Shown here piece after piece: positions 16,048-24,040 of a DNA stretch of 47,527 nt. The position numbers were made by a program, and so were the translations under genes. The notes beneath the pieces were generated by a model, which worked only from the letters and a program-made list of their open reading frames with translations, was not told the DNA's origin and ran no database searches. The stretch lies in the NCBI GenBank assembly GCA_028718945.1, contig JAQUKT010000005.1, positions 1 to 47,527 on the forward strand, written 5' to 3'. Origin of the DNA: Actinomycetota bacterium (GTDB lineage Bacteria > Actinomycetota > Geothermincolia > Fen-727 > JAQUKT01). Each line of letters begins with the position of its first letter. The first letter of the stretch is position 1.

Positions 16048-16776
16048 TCACACCCGCTCTACCCACCTCGCAAGGGCTCTCTTCATTGTCCGCGTGCCGC
16101 CACCCTCCGATATAACCTGCCTCACTCTAATCGGATCGCTCACGGATGAACCGGCAAGGAGGGTAACCGGCGTATCCTTGAAGGCTCTGGGGGCATAAGG
16201 GGTACTCGGTCCCAGGATAACCACTTCCCGTGCCCTTGCCAAGTACTCGAGGAGTCTCCCAAGCGTGTTGTTGATTATGGACGTCCCTGTAATCAACGCG
16301 ACATCGCTTCGCTCGAGCGCTCGAGGCGAATCCCCCCACTCTATGACTTCCAACTGAACACCTTTGCGCTCGATGGAGGATTCCATTGGCCTGAACCTTC
16401 CCACCGTGACTACTCTTTCCCCGCCTTCAAGGTCAAGAGAATCAAGGAGGTCAACGCCAAGGCACCTGTCAGGCACTTTAAGGACTGCATTGGCAGCGGC
16501 AAGGGCAACCGAAGATGCAACTGGAGAACTTCCTCCTATCCATGGCAGCAAACTTTCAAGTTCCGTACCTACAAGTGTTCCTGCTTCGCTGAATGTCTCG
16601 CATCCCTTCTCGAGCCCTTCCCTGAGAGTGTAAGCAAGACCCCAGGCAGTATCGTTCAGACAGACAAGGGTGTAACCAAGGCCAACTATTGCCTCTGTGA
16701 CTTTGCTGGTGCCCCCTGCTTCAAGAGCCTCAGCAACTATTCTTTCCTTTATGGTCTCGGTAGCAAAATCATTCAC
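16048..16776 (-). CDS. DUF364/DUF4213-type protein (putative heavy-metal chelation)
   Basis: The product is 242 aa. The N-terminal about 80 residues resemble DUF4213 (VGLGYTLVCLNDTAWGLAYT), and the C-terminal part resembles DUF364 with VTVGRFRP, the TGTSIINNTL core (about 163-172) and LGPSTPYAP. Pfam labels these putative heavy-metal chelation domains; the real reaction is not established, and the fold is Rossmann-like. It is upstream of tldD on the same strand with a 139-bp gap. No transport or metal genes adjoin that would sharpen the role. Confidence 0.8.
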   Translation of the reverse strand: MNDFATETIKERIVAEALEAGGTSKVTEAIVGLGYTLVCLNDTAWGLAYTLREGLEKGCETFSEAGTLVGTELESLLPWIGGSSPVASSVALAAANAVLKVPDRCLGVDLLDSLDLEGGERVVTVGRFRPMESSIERKGVQLEVIEWGDSPRALERSDVALITGTSIINNTLGRLLEYLARAREVVILGPSTPYAPRAFKDTPVTLLAGSSVSDPIRVRQVISEGGGTRTMKRALARWVERV

Positions 16777-16982
16777 GGGCTTAGTTTATCATTTTTGAAG
16801 GTCCACAAAAACGACTCAAAAGCGTGATCGCACCCGTTGGTCTCCTGACTAACCCACACCCAAACCAATGCAGGCTTTCAACATGGCTTGGCCACACCCT
16901 ACCGGGAATCTCTAAGTACAGGCAATTTTCAATGCTCTTGTTGTAAAATCATCCTGCAGTAAGCCCCCGGATCGGAGGAAAG

Positions 16983-18575
16983 ATGGAGGAGATGAACAAA
17001 TCAAAATCAGCAGTGCCGGAATTTGGCGAGCGCTTTGACGCGGTAATAGTTGGAGCAGGGATAGGCGGCCTTACATGCGGTGCTCTTCTTGCGAAGAATG
17101 GTTATAAGGTGCTGATCATCGAAAGACATGAAAAGCCTGGCGGCTTCGTTTCTCATTATGAGAGGAAGGGATTTCTTTTTCAGATTCCACATCTCATATC
17201 CGGCTGTGGAGATGGCGGTGAACTCAGGAGAGTTTTTGACTACCTCGAGATGAAACAGGGTTTCGTAAGGGTCGAGCCATACCAGTGCTACATTTACCCG
17301 GAGCACGAAATAATTGTTCCAAGCGATATGGAGGCGTATAAGGAAAAATTAAAGGAGCAATTCCAGCCGCAAACGCGGGAAATAAACAGGTTTTTCGACG
17401 CAGTCAGGAAAGTCAACCAGGGGCTTAGGACAAACCTTTTGCGCAGACCTTTTGGAGCAGCACTCGCCTTGAAGCTATTAGCATTTCCCTTCATTCATCC
17501 GAGATCGGCTCTTGAAGTCATGAGAACAAGGAATACTCTCGAGAACTTCCTTTCGCGTTATATCAATGACGATAAACTGAGGACGGTTCTTTCCACCCCC
17601 TGGCCATGGCTTGGCTCTCCCCCCTGGGAGGCCTCAGCACTCCGCATGATAACTATGATGAACGCTTTCTCCCAAGGCGCCTTCATACCGGAGGGTGGCT
17701 TTGCCAGTCTCGCTGACGAATTAGTGAAAGTATTCACAGGCCACGGGGGAAGTCTACTGTTCAACCACGAAGTTACAAGCATAAACGCCGAGGGGGGCTC
17801 GGTGAGTGAAGTGGAGACTCACCCGAGAGCGAAGTTCAAAACACCGATAGTGGTGAGCGATTCGGACACTAAAAGAACATTCCTAAAGCTTTCTCAAAGG
17901 GAAAATTTCACGGGGGCTTTTCTCGACAGGATTGACGAAATTCCCCTTTCCATCAGTGGGTTCACTATACATCTCGGCGTGAGAAAAAAGTTAAGTGAGG
18001 ATTTTTCTCGTGGAGCAATATTTTTCCAGCCCACCTATGATGAAAAGAAGATGTTTGAAAATGTATCAAAACTCGACGAGTATCCGGACCCGCACATGCT
18101 AAAGTGGTTCATTTTCGCTCCCTCAATGTACGAACCAGGCCTTGCCCCCGAGGGAAAGACATGCCTTGATGTGGTAGTCCCCGGCACTCCTTATAATTTC
18201 ATGAAAAGATGGGGAGTGGAATCCGGCGGAAAGCGTGGAGAAAAATATAGGGAGGTAAAGGAAAGATACGCCGAACGAGTCATCGAATCATTGAAGGTTG
18301 CTTTCCCACAACTCGTAAGCGATGTCGAGGCATACGATGCTTCAACTCCAATTACCTTCGAGCGCCATACAATGGCTCTCGACGGATGCTGGTTCGACAG
18401 TGCCTCAACCCCCCGCGCTTACCTGTTGAGAAGACACGGTCCAGCAACTCCCCTCAAGGGCCTTTATCTCACCGGCTCTAAATCTGCTCTCGGCGGCGGG
18501 ATACACCCTTCCATCATGAGCGGAGTCTTGGCCGCCGATTCGATCATGAAAGGGGAACTATCTGACTTGCTATAA
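16983..18575 (+). CDS. FAD-dependent oxidoreductase, CrtI/phytoene desaturase-like
   Basis: The product is 530 aa. A Rossmann dinucleotide-binding site, VIVGAGIGGLTCGALLAKNGYKV, starts near residue 20 (GxGxxG followed by Glu at the end of strand 2). The C-terminus has LYLTGSKSALGGGIHPSIMSG, the FAD-contacting end of the carotenoid desaturase/isomerase family. GGAGG upstream of ATG supports the start, and TAAAAT at 16944-16949 may be its -10 box. Family members desaturate or isomerise polyenes, or saturate retinol and geranylgeranyl chains. No carotenoid synthesis genes are nearby, so the substrate is open. Confidence 0.82.
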   Translation: MEEMNKSKSAVPEFGERFDAVIVGAGIGGLTCGALLAKNGYKVLIIERHEKPGGFVSHYERKGFLFQIPHLISGCGDGGELRRVFDYLEMKQGFVRVEPYQCYIYPEHEIIVPSDMEAYKEKLKEQFQPQTREINRFFDAVRKVNQGLRTNLLRRPFGAALALKLLAFPFIHPRSALEVMRTRNTLENFLSRYINDDKLRTVLSTPWPWLGSPPWEASALRMITMMNAFSQGAFIPEGGFASLADELVKVFTGHGGSLLFNHEVTSINAEGGSVSEVETHPRAKFKTPIVVSDSDTKRTFLKLSQRENFTGAFLDRIDEIPLSISGFTIHLGVRKKLSEDFSRGAIFFQPTYDEKKMFENVSKLDEYPDPHMLKWFIFAPSMYEPGLAPEGKTCLDVVVPGTPYNFMKRWGVESGGKRGEKYREVKERYAERVIESLKVAFPQLVSDVEAYDASTPITFERHTMALDGCWFDSASTPRAYLLRRHGPATPLKGLYLTGSKSALGGGIHPSIMSGVLAADSIMKGELSDLL

Positions 18576-18588
18576 GTCACCCGACCGG

Positions 18589-19191
18589 CTACAAACTATT
18601 GGATATTCCAGTTGGAGGCGGACGGCGGTATATACGCTTCCTGATTCCTGAAATAGAAACTTTCTCCACAAGCGAAAGTGAAAACACCAATAGAAGAGCA
18701 AGTCCAACAGGCGCAACTATGAGGGAAACATAGCCCCTTCCGGTCTCGAGGAACGAGAAGAAACTTCCCATACCACGGATTCTAAGAGCAACTTTCCCGA
18801 GTACTTCGTCAGAGGAGGTTTTTTGAGAATCCGCTTTGGGTTCGCTATCTCCCTTGGTTGTCAAAACCCCCGTTGAGCCCCTCTTCTCCATTCCAATAAC
18901 TCTGTGAATCAATATCTTCATGTCTTTACCATGCTCAATGAATACCACAACGTCCCCCACCTCGATTTGATTCGGTTCAACCTCTCTGATAATAATTGCA
19001 TCCCCCTTACTTATCTGCGGGGACATGGAGTTCGAAAAAACAAAATTGAATGGCTTGAAAATTGCCTGAAATATGACCAAAAAACTGCATGAAATCGCAA
19101 GAATAACAAGAGCGAACGATATCCAGCGAAGCGTTACTATCAAAATTTTCGACGCGCGCCCATCAATCAAAAACAGCCCTTTCCTGCCCAC
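18589..19191 (-). CDS. Signal peptidase I, Ser/His (SipW/archaeal-like) type
   Basis: The product is 200 aa with a GTG start at 19191. A membrane segment at about 20-45 precedes the catalytic SMSP (Ser55). The second box has ILIHRVIG with His96 where bacterial enzymes of the LepB type carry Lys, and TTKGD (Asp115) completes the triad region. A second membrane segment lies at about 156-178 and a basic tail follows. This places it with SipW and archaeal/ER signal peptidases, which often process specialised secreted proteins. No obvious substrate gene is beside it; its neighbours are a convergent oxidoreductase and an MBL hydrolase. Confidence 0.85.
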   Translation of the reverse strand: MGRKGLFLIDGRASKILIVTLRWISFALVILAISCSFLVIFQAIFKPFNFVFSNSMSPQISKGDAIIIREVEPNQIEVGDVVVFIEHGKDMKILIHRVIGMEKRGSTGVLTTKGDSEPKADSQKTSSDEVLGKVALRIRGMGSFFSFLETGRGYVSLIVAPVGLALLLVFSLSLVEKVSISGIRKRIYRRPPPTGISNSL

Positions 19192-19258
19192 GCTCTCGTA
19201 TGCGCCGCTGCCCTTTCAAGCGCACATGGAAAGACCTGTTTCCTTCCATGGCGCAAAA

Positions 19259-20206
19259 TCATGACATGCGAGCAAAGAGCATTCCATCCTCACAGAACCT
19301 CGTGATTACGCCATCGTTTTCAAGTTTTATGAGGTGGCTATCTACAATCTGTAACCCCGGGAACATCTTGGAATCCTCCACCGGAAACAGCCTGTCAACC
19401 AGTTCAAGAATTGAACGAGGGCTCTCTTTGAGGGCCTCAATGATCCTTGATTCACGCCCCAGGATTTTGCCCCTGGTTTTCTCTATTGCTTCTGATACTC
19501 TTTTTGTCTCCTTTCCATGCGAAGGAAAGACAAGCCGAACATCCAGGTAATCAATCTTGGCAAGGCTTTCAAGGAATCCAGCCGCGCCTCCCGCAGATGG
19601 GCAGTACCAGGCAACAACTGATCCGAGCACATCACCGCTTATGAGGATTCCTTCTTCCTTTTCGTAAAGGGATATATGCCCAGGCGCATGCCCAGGCGTG
19701 TGAATGACCTCAAAAATCCTTCCGGCAAGTTCGAGTTCATCTCCGTCAACGACGGTTTTGCTCACCTTTGCCGTCCCCATCGGACAGAGAAATCCGAAAT
19801 ACTCGATTGCGTCAATCTGTGATGGAGATACTCCCGGCAATCTATCCATGTAGTATTTGTCAACGTATCCAATGTCGATGCTCCTGTTCAGGAGAGAGGG
19901 ATTTTCCGCAAGCTCCTTTTCTACAGGGTGCGTGATTATCTCAGGCTGCGCTTCGGAAAGAAGAAATGTCAGTGCTCCCATGTGGTCCGGGTGCGCATGG
20001 GTGAGGACAACCGTGTGAACATCGCGCGGAAGAAATCCATGCGAGGAAAGAAACTCCTTGATTCTCTCATAAGTTTCGCTTTTCCCACAGCCAACATCAA
20101 CAAGAATGGCTCCATCCTTATCCTTCAAAAGATATGAATTTGCACTGGATGGCCAGATGGGCTTTTCTGCGTAAAGCGGGTATATGTCACTTTTCACCTG
20201 AATCAC
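19259..20206 (-). CDS. Metallo-beta-lactamase-fold hydrolase with C-terminal winged helix
   Basis: The product is 315 aa from GTG 20206, or 312 aa from a second GTG at 20197, which has GGAG 8 bases upstream. The dinuclear zinc motif THAHPDH (His70, His72, Asp74, His75) is followed by HTPGHAPGHISLY, ISGDVLG and FPSHGKE, completing the ligands. The C-terminal about 75 residues look like a winged helix, as in LACTB2-like and related hydrolases. It is likely a thioesterase, lactonase or nuclease-like hydrolase in the cytoplasm; the substrate is unknown. Confidence 0.85.
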   Translation of the reverse strand: MIQVKSDIYPLYAEKPIWPSSANSYLLKDKDGAILVDVGCGKSETYERIKEFLSSHGFLPRDVHTVVLTHAHPDHMGALTFLLSEAQPEIITHPVEKELAENPSLLNRSIDIGYVDKYYMDRLPGVSPSQIDAIEYFGFLCPMGTAKVSKTVVDGDELELAGRIFEVIHTPGHAPGHISLYEKEEGILISGDVLGSVVAWYCPSAGGAAGFLESLAKIDYLDVRLVFPSHGKETKRVSEAIEKTRGKILGRESRIIEALKESPRSILELVDRLFPVEDSKMFPGLQIVDSHLIKLENDGVITRFCEDGMLFARMS

Positions 20207-20325
20207 TCCGGGCTAAAAACCTTCCGAGTTTGGCCGTCAGGGGCTCGTCACTCATAAGTGCTATTCTTTTGCACCAACAGAGTGTCGCAAAGCCGGCCTA
20301 ATTCATAAATCGCTCTATGCGAAGT

Positions 20326-20511
20326 CTATTCCTGCTTGCCCTTTTCCTCTTCCTTTTCTCCAGTTTTATCCGTCATCTCGCGAATCGAACCGAAAGTATC
20401 GGCCATTCTTTTCACTAATTTCGGAAGAAGCGAGGGAAGGAATAGAACAATCACTATCACCAAGATCAATACAAACTCAAGAGGTCCAAGCCCAAATATT
20501 GCACCTGTCAT
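20326..20511 (-). CDS. TatA/TatE-like translocase subunit
   Basis: The product is 61 aa from ATG 20511, chosen because GGAGGGG is 4 bases upstream; the longer frame to 20541 is not supported. The layout is a short N-terminus, FGLGPLEFVLILVIVIVLFLP as single membrane segment (the FG pair ends the segment's start as in TatA), an amphipathic helix (LLPKLVKRMADTFGSI) and a charged KEEEKGK tail. TatA forms the pore for folded-protein export. No tatC is adjacent, so it may serve a complex encoded elsewhere. Confidence 0.8.
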   Translation of the reverse strand: MTGAIFGLGPLEFVLILVIVIVLFLPSLLPKLVKRMADTFGSIREMTDKTGEKEEEKGKQE

Positions 20512-20647
20512 TTCCCCTCCAATCATAACCCAGTTCCTCAAGGCGAAACACGACTATAGGTCCCAAACCTGCGCATCGCAACTGCTTTACCATTTTGCTC
20601 CTTTTTCTTGAAGAAATTCTCAATCAAACAAAGCAGCTTGAATCAAA

Positions 20648-20938
20648 TTAAGCATTTGCATCCGGACAACGCCTTAGATACGCACTTCTGGTTGGTTTGC
20701 CCAGAATTGCTCGCAGTGGGCACCACCTCAATAGACCATTGAAAAGGAAAAATGCGCCTACTCCTGCAAGAACTTTCTGTACCCTCGGATTATCACTGAA
20801 AGAACTTATGGCAGCAAGGGCCGCCGTACCGGTCATTGCCCTCAGAAACATTCCGAACCATCCGATGTTCTTCCAGAAAAAATGCCACTCAGCCTTTTTT
20901 TCTTTTCGCAAATCTCTCGACTCCCTTAAAACCTCCAA
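20648..20938 (-). CDS. DUF2892 (YgaP-like) small membrane protein
   Basis: The product is 96 aa. An N-terminal basic stretch is followed by NIGWFGMFLRAMTG, two membrane segments (about 34-46 and 58-72) and the typical ending RWCPLRAILG. This matches DUF2892, the membrane tail of rhodanese YgaP, here as a stand-alone protein. It starts 13 bp from the mnmA stop on the same strand, suggesting cotranscription. The function is not established; involvement in sulfur handling would fit the neighbour mnmA but is only inference. Confidence 0.75.
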   Translation of the reverse strand: MEVLRESRDLRKEKKAEWHFFWKNIGWFGMFLRAMTGTAALAAISSFSDNPRVQKVLAGVGAFFLFNGLLRWCPLRAILGKPTRSAYLRRCPDANA

Positions 20939-20950
20939 CAGATATGAATT

Positions 20951-22153
20951 CTATCGCTTCGGGTAATTCAACGCTACTCCAGCAGAAAACGAACCATACC
21001 CTGAGCCAAAGAAACTTTCGGCTTTTGAACCATTCGCAACCCTGAAGATTTGATCGCCTCTCTCATCTACCTGCATTCTGGTTGCAACTCCACCCGCAAG
21101 GAGTCTTTCCCCGGAATAGAAAACTGCTGATTGACCGGGAGCAACAGGCTCCTCAAGTGCTTCAAACTCTAAAACAGCCTTTCCCCTCGCAAGAGAAAAA
21201 AGCCTTGCCCTGACCGGTGGTTTTCTGTACCTTGTTACAACCTCGCCATCAACAGGCACTTCAGGTGGATTTTCCGAAATGTAATTCATGTCCCTCAAAA
21301 AAGCCCGTTTTACTTTCGGCAATCCCCTTTTCGATACTATGACCGAGTTCTTCTCTCGACAGATATCAACAACACGGTATGCTTCGGGAAGTCCCAGCCC
21401 CAGTCCCTTTCTCTGCCCAATTGTAAAGTGCTCAATTCCCATGTGCTTGCCAACAATTCTTCCCTCATCGTCGATAATAAGCCCCCCCGTCTTCTCCGGT
21501 ATTCGCGAAGAGACAAATCCTCCCCCTCCGACATGGCTCTCGGATTCTCTTCTCAAATCGAAGCAAAGGTCCTGGCTTTCGGGTTTCGAACTTACCGGAA
21601 GACACATTCTTCTTGCCAACTCCCTTGTCTCCTCCTTTGTGATGGCGCCAAGTGGAAAGACTATTCTATGGAGGTTCTCATAGGGAATAACCCAGAGGAA
21701 GTAAGACTGGTCTTTTGCGTGAGGCGCGCGATGAAGTTCTACGGTTCCCGTTGTGTTTCGTATTATTCTTGCGTAATGACCCGTCGCAAGTTTAGCGCCG
21801 ATTCTTTCCGCAATTGAAAGGAGCCTCTCGAATTTGACAAGCCTGTTACAAATCACGCATGGATTTGGAGTTTCGCCCGAAAGGTAACTCATCTTTGTTT
21901 GGTTGATGACCCTGTCCTCAAAGAAACCCTTCATGTTTAGAACATAAAGGGGAATCCCAATTTTTTTTGCAACTCGCCTTGCGTCGCTTATGCCACCATT
22001 TCCATATTTTTTTTCATCACCATCTCCATGGTGAAGGTCGAGGCAGATGCCCATTACCCTGTAGCCTTGTTCCTTCAAAAGCGCTGCAGCAACAGAAGAA
22101 TCAACCCCCCCTGACATTCCAACCACAACCGTGTCGGTATCTCTTCGAACCAT
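20951..22153 (-). CDS. mnmA: tRNA-specific 2-thiouridylase MnmA
   Basis: The product is 400 aa. The PP-loop SGGVDSS (14-20) binds ATP; the catalytic nucleophile is Cys99 in NPCVICN and the persulfide cysteine is Cys197 in SQDLCFD; TGHYARI and KDQSYFLW are also conserved. MnmA thiolates U34 of Lys, Glu and Gln tRNAs. The start has AGGAAGG about 10 bases upstream. A glycine-rich stretch after Cys197 (around 208-214) is longer than in E. coli. The start is divergent from the M48 protease at 22348, with a 194-bp shared upstream region. Confidence 0.95.
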   Translation of the reverse strand: MVRRDTDTVVVGMSGGVDSSVAAALLKEQGYRVMGICLDLHHGDGDEKKYGNGGISDARRVAKKIGIPLYVLNMKGFFEDRVINQTKMSYLSGETPNPCVICNRLVKFERLLSIAERIGAKLATGHYARIIRNTTGTVELHRAPHAKDQSYFLWVIPYENLHRIVFPLGAITKEETRELARRMCLPVSSKPESQDLCFDLRRESESHVGGGGFVSSRIPEKTGGLIIDDEGRIVGKHMGIEHFTIGQRKGLGLGLPEAYRVVDICREKNSVIVSKRGLPKVKRAFLRDMNYISENPPEVPVDGEVVTRYRKPPVRARLFSLARGKAVLEFEALEEPVAPGQSAVFYSGERLLAGGVATRMQVDERGDQIFRVANGSKAESFFGSGYGSFSAGVALNYPKR

Positions 22154-22347
22154 GATTTTTGCGCCTTCCTCCTGAATCCGCTTGAAGAAACTCCTGCTTC
22201 TTCATTCCTTTTTTATTCTAATGCGTCACGCCTGAGAGTAAAAGCTCCCATCCAGGTTACTCCGACTTTGCCAGTAAGACTTCAAAACAGTAATATTGAG
22301 CAAAATGGATCGGAAGCCGTCAAGAACACCAAGGTCAAATCAGGAAT

Positions 22348-23520
22348 ATGTCTCTTGAACCAAGTGTAATATCGTCCATTGACAAATACAAAAAGAAAGT
22401 AGTATTCGAGAAAGTGCTGCTCCTTTCACCATTCATTCTTGCTGTTATCTTAAGCATTGCACTCCTTGTAATCGCAAGAACGACCTGGAAGCCAAAGCCC
22501 CCCCTTCAGGAAATCAATGAGAGAGCTCTCGAAGAAGACTATTCCACGCAGAGTGGCGTTTCCTTCTTTAAGGTTCTTGCATTCTGCCTTGCGCCATTGG
22601 TTCTTACGGCATACGGCTCTAAGTGGTACAGAAGCGTGAAGTACTCACGTCACATGTTTTTAGCCCCTCTCGGCCAGCTTGCAAGCCAATATGACATGGA
22701 CGAATATCTCAAGTTCGAAAACGCCCTCGAATCCGTAAGCATCGCAGCGGGCAGGGAACGACCGCAGTCAACTGTTATCGAGGACCCTGCCGCTAATGCC
22801 TTTGCGTACAGGCTCAAAATGCAAGATCCAGTGGTTGTCGTTACCAGCGGGCTTCTTGAAAACAATATTCCCGTCGATGAGGCAAATGCCATAATGGCGC
22901 ATGAACTCGCACATATCTTGATCGGGGAAAACATAAGCGCTCCCAAGGCAACGGATGTCGAGTACATGCCGGGAATCCTGCTCATAGCGTTTGTCGTTAC
23001 ATCGCTAATCGCAATTGTTGTGGCGCAAAGCAGTGAGGTTTTCATGCTTGTATCCATAGTCTCGGTTTCTTTTTTTTGCGCTCTTGTGATTCTTCAAAAA
23101 TCGAGAAGGTTCATTGTAAAGGTACTCGACCTTTCCTATATGCATAATGATGAGCTTGCCGATTCAGTTGCAATCAAATTGACGCGCGACCCGGACGCCC
23201 TGGCAGGCGCAATAACAAGGATAGGGCTCGATGCGAAAAACAGGCACCGCGTTCCCGGGGGTATGGTGATGGCAAGGTACCTTTTTGTGACGCCACCCTT
23301 CATCGCAGGGGATTACTTGAGAGAAGCCACTGCAAGCGCTGAAGCCCTCCTGTCCCTTCGAAAACAGCCGCGAACCTGGCTGCTATCCTCCAAGAAAGCA
23401 AACAGGGCCTGGCTTGACATACTTGAAATGGAGAGCAGGATGACAAAAGAGAGACTTACAAATATCGAACTCATTAAGCAGGGTCACTGGAGGGCTTTGT
23501 CCGACTGGTCACGCGAATAG
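22348..23520 (+). CDS. M48-family membrane metalloprotease (HtpX-like)
   Basis: The product is 390 aa with membrane segments at about 22-43, 76-90, 208-228 and 233-250. The zinc motif is HELAH (His185, Glu186, His189), and the third ligand is probably the Glu in NDELADSVAI (about 263). Such proteases degrade misfolded membrane proteins or act in envelope stress. The order of segments, two before and two after the zinc motif, matches HtpX-like M48B members. No conserved partner is adjacent. Confidence 0.85.
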   Translation: MSLEPSVISSIDKYKKKVVFEKVLLLSPFILAVILSIALLVIARTTWKPKPPLQEINERALEEDYSTQSGVSFFKVLAFCLAPLVLTAYGSKWYRSVKYSRHMFLAPLGQLASQYDMDEYLKFENALESVSIAAGRERPQSTVIEDPAANAFAYRLKMQDPVVVVTSGLLENNIPVDEANAIMAHELAHILIGENISAPKATDVEYMPGILLIAFVVTSLIAIVVAQSSEVFMLVSIVSVSFFCALVILQKSRRFIVKVLDLSYMHNDELADSVAIKLTRDPDALAGAITRIGLDAKNRHRVPGGMVMARYLFVTPPFIAGDYLREATASAEALLSLRKQPRTWLLSSKKANRAWLDILEMESRMTKERLTNIELIKQGHWRALSDWSRE

Positions 23521-23881
23521 CAAGCAGGCTTGTAGCGCCTGTTAGAGGCATGTCCATCCTTAACCGAGTAGTTCTACAATACTTTCCTTAGGCGTTTCAC
23601 TCACGGGCGAATTTTATGCTTCACTAAGTTTATGTAAAACCAGACGGGGATATGGAACATCCCCTGAGCCGAACTTCGGCAAAGAAGAGTGCAAGAAGGC
23701 CTCTCCCCGCCAACCTCGCGTAGATTTGCATTAACAACTTCATTTACGAGGCGCAATCTCGCCCCAACGCCAAGAGTAAGAAGAATAATCGGATAACCTT
23801 CGTTTGTCGCAAGCACTCTCTTGACGCTATGCTTGCTTGCTACAATAATTGCAAAAACAGAGTTCTTGAAAGAAAAACATC
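23521..23881. other. Intergenic region
   Basis: No convincing gene is seen in the first 300 bp: a 71-codon minus-strand frame lacks a ribosome-binding site and a family signature. The right end holds the promoter at 23821-23849. Confidence 0.45.
23821..23849 (+). promoter_or_regulatory. Promoter for the 46-aa gene and exporter
   Basis: TTGACG (23821-23826), a 17-bp spacer and AATAAT (23844-23849) form a plausible sigma-70 promoter 33 bp upstream of the small gene at 23882. A shifted -10 TACAAT would give only 14 bp of spacing, so AATAAT is preferred. Confidence 0.5.
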
Positions 23882-24022
23882 ATGTCAAACAAAACTAAAG
23901 ATGTAGCAGGTAACGCAAGAGAAGGATTGATGGTTATCCTCGAGATGATGAGAAATATCTTCCATGCCGTGACTGAAACTATGATTAGCGAGCAAATGAA
24001 CTGGAAACTCGAGGAAAAATAA
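23882..24022 (+). CDS. Small 46-aa protein upstream of the RND exporter
   Basis: A 46-codon frame starts ATG 23882 and ends TAA 24022, between a promoter and the exporter gene, whose ribosome-binding site AAAAGGAGG begins right after the stop codon. The product is mostly helical and amphipathic: MSNKTKDVAGNAREG, then LMVILEMMRNIFHAVTET, ending KLEEK. There is no cysteine or signal peptide. The upstream GAAAG is a weak ribosome-binding site. No family is recognised. It may be a small regulatory partner of the exporter, or a leader frame; coding status is likely but not proven. Confidence 0.5.
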   Translation: MSNKTKDVAGNAREGLMVILEMMRNIFHAVTETMISEQMNWKLEEK

Positions 24023-24040
24023 AAGGAGGGAATTGAAAAA

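Noticed and set aside
23601-23816. 71-codon minus-strand frame
   Set aside because: No start signal, no recognisable product and no continuation into neighbouring genes.
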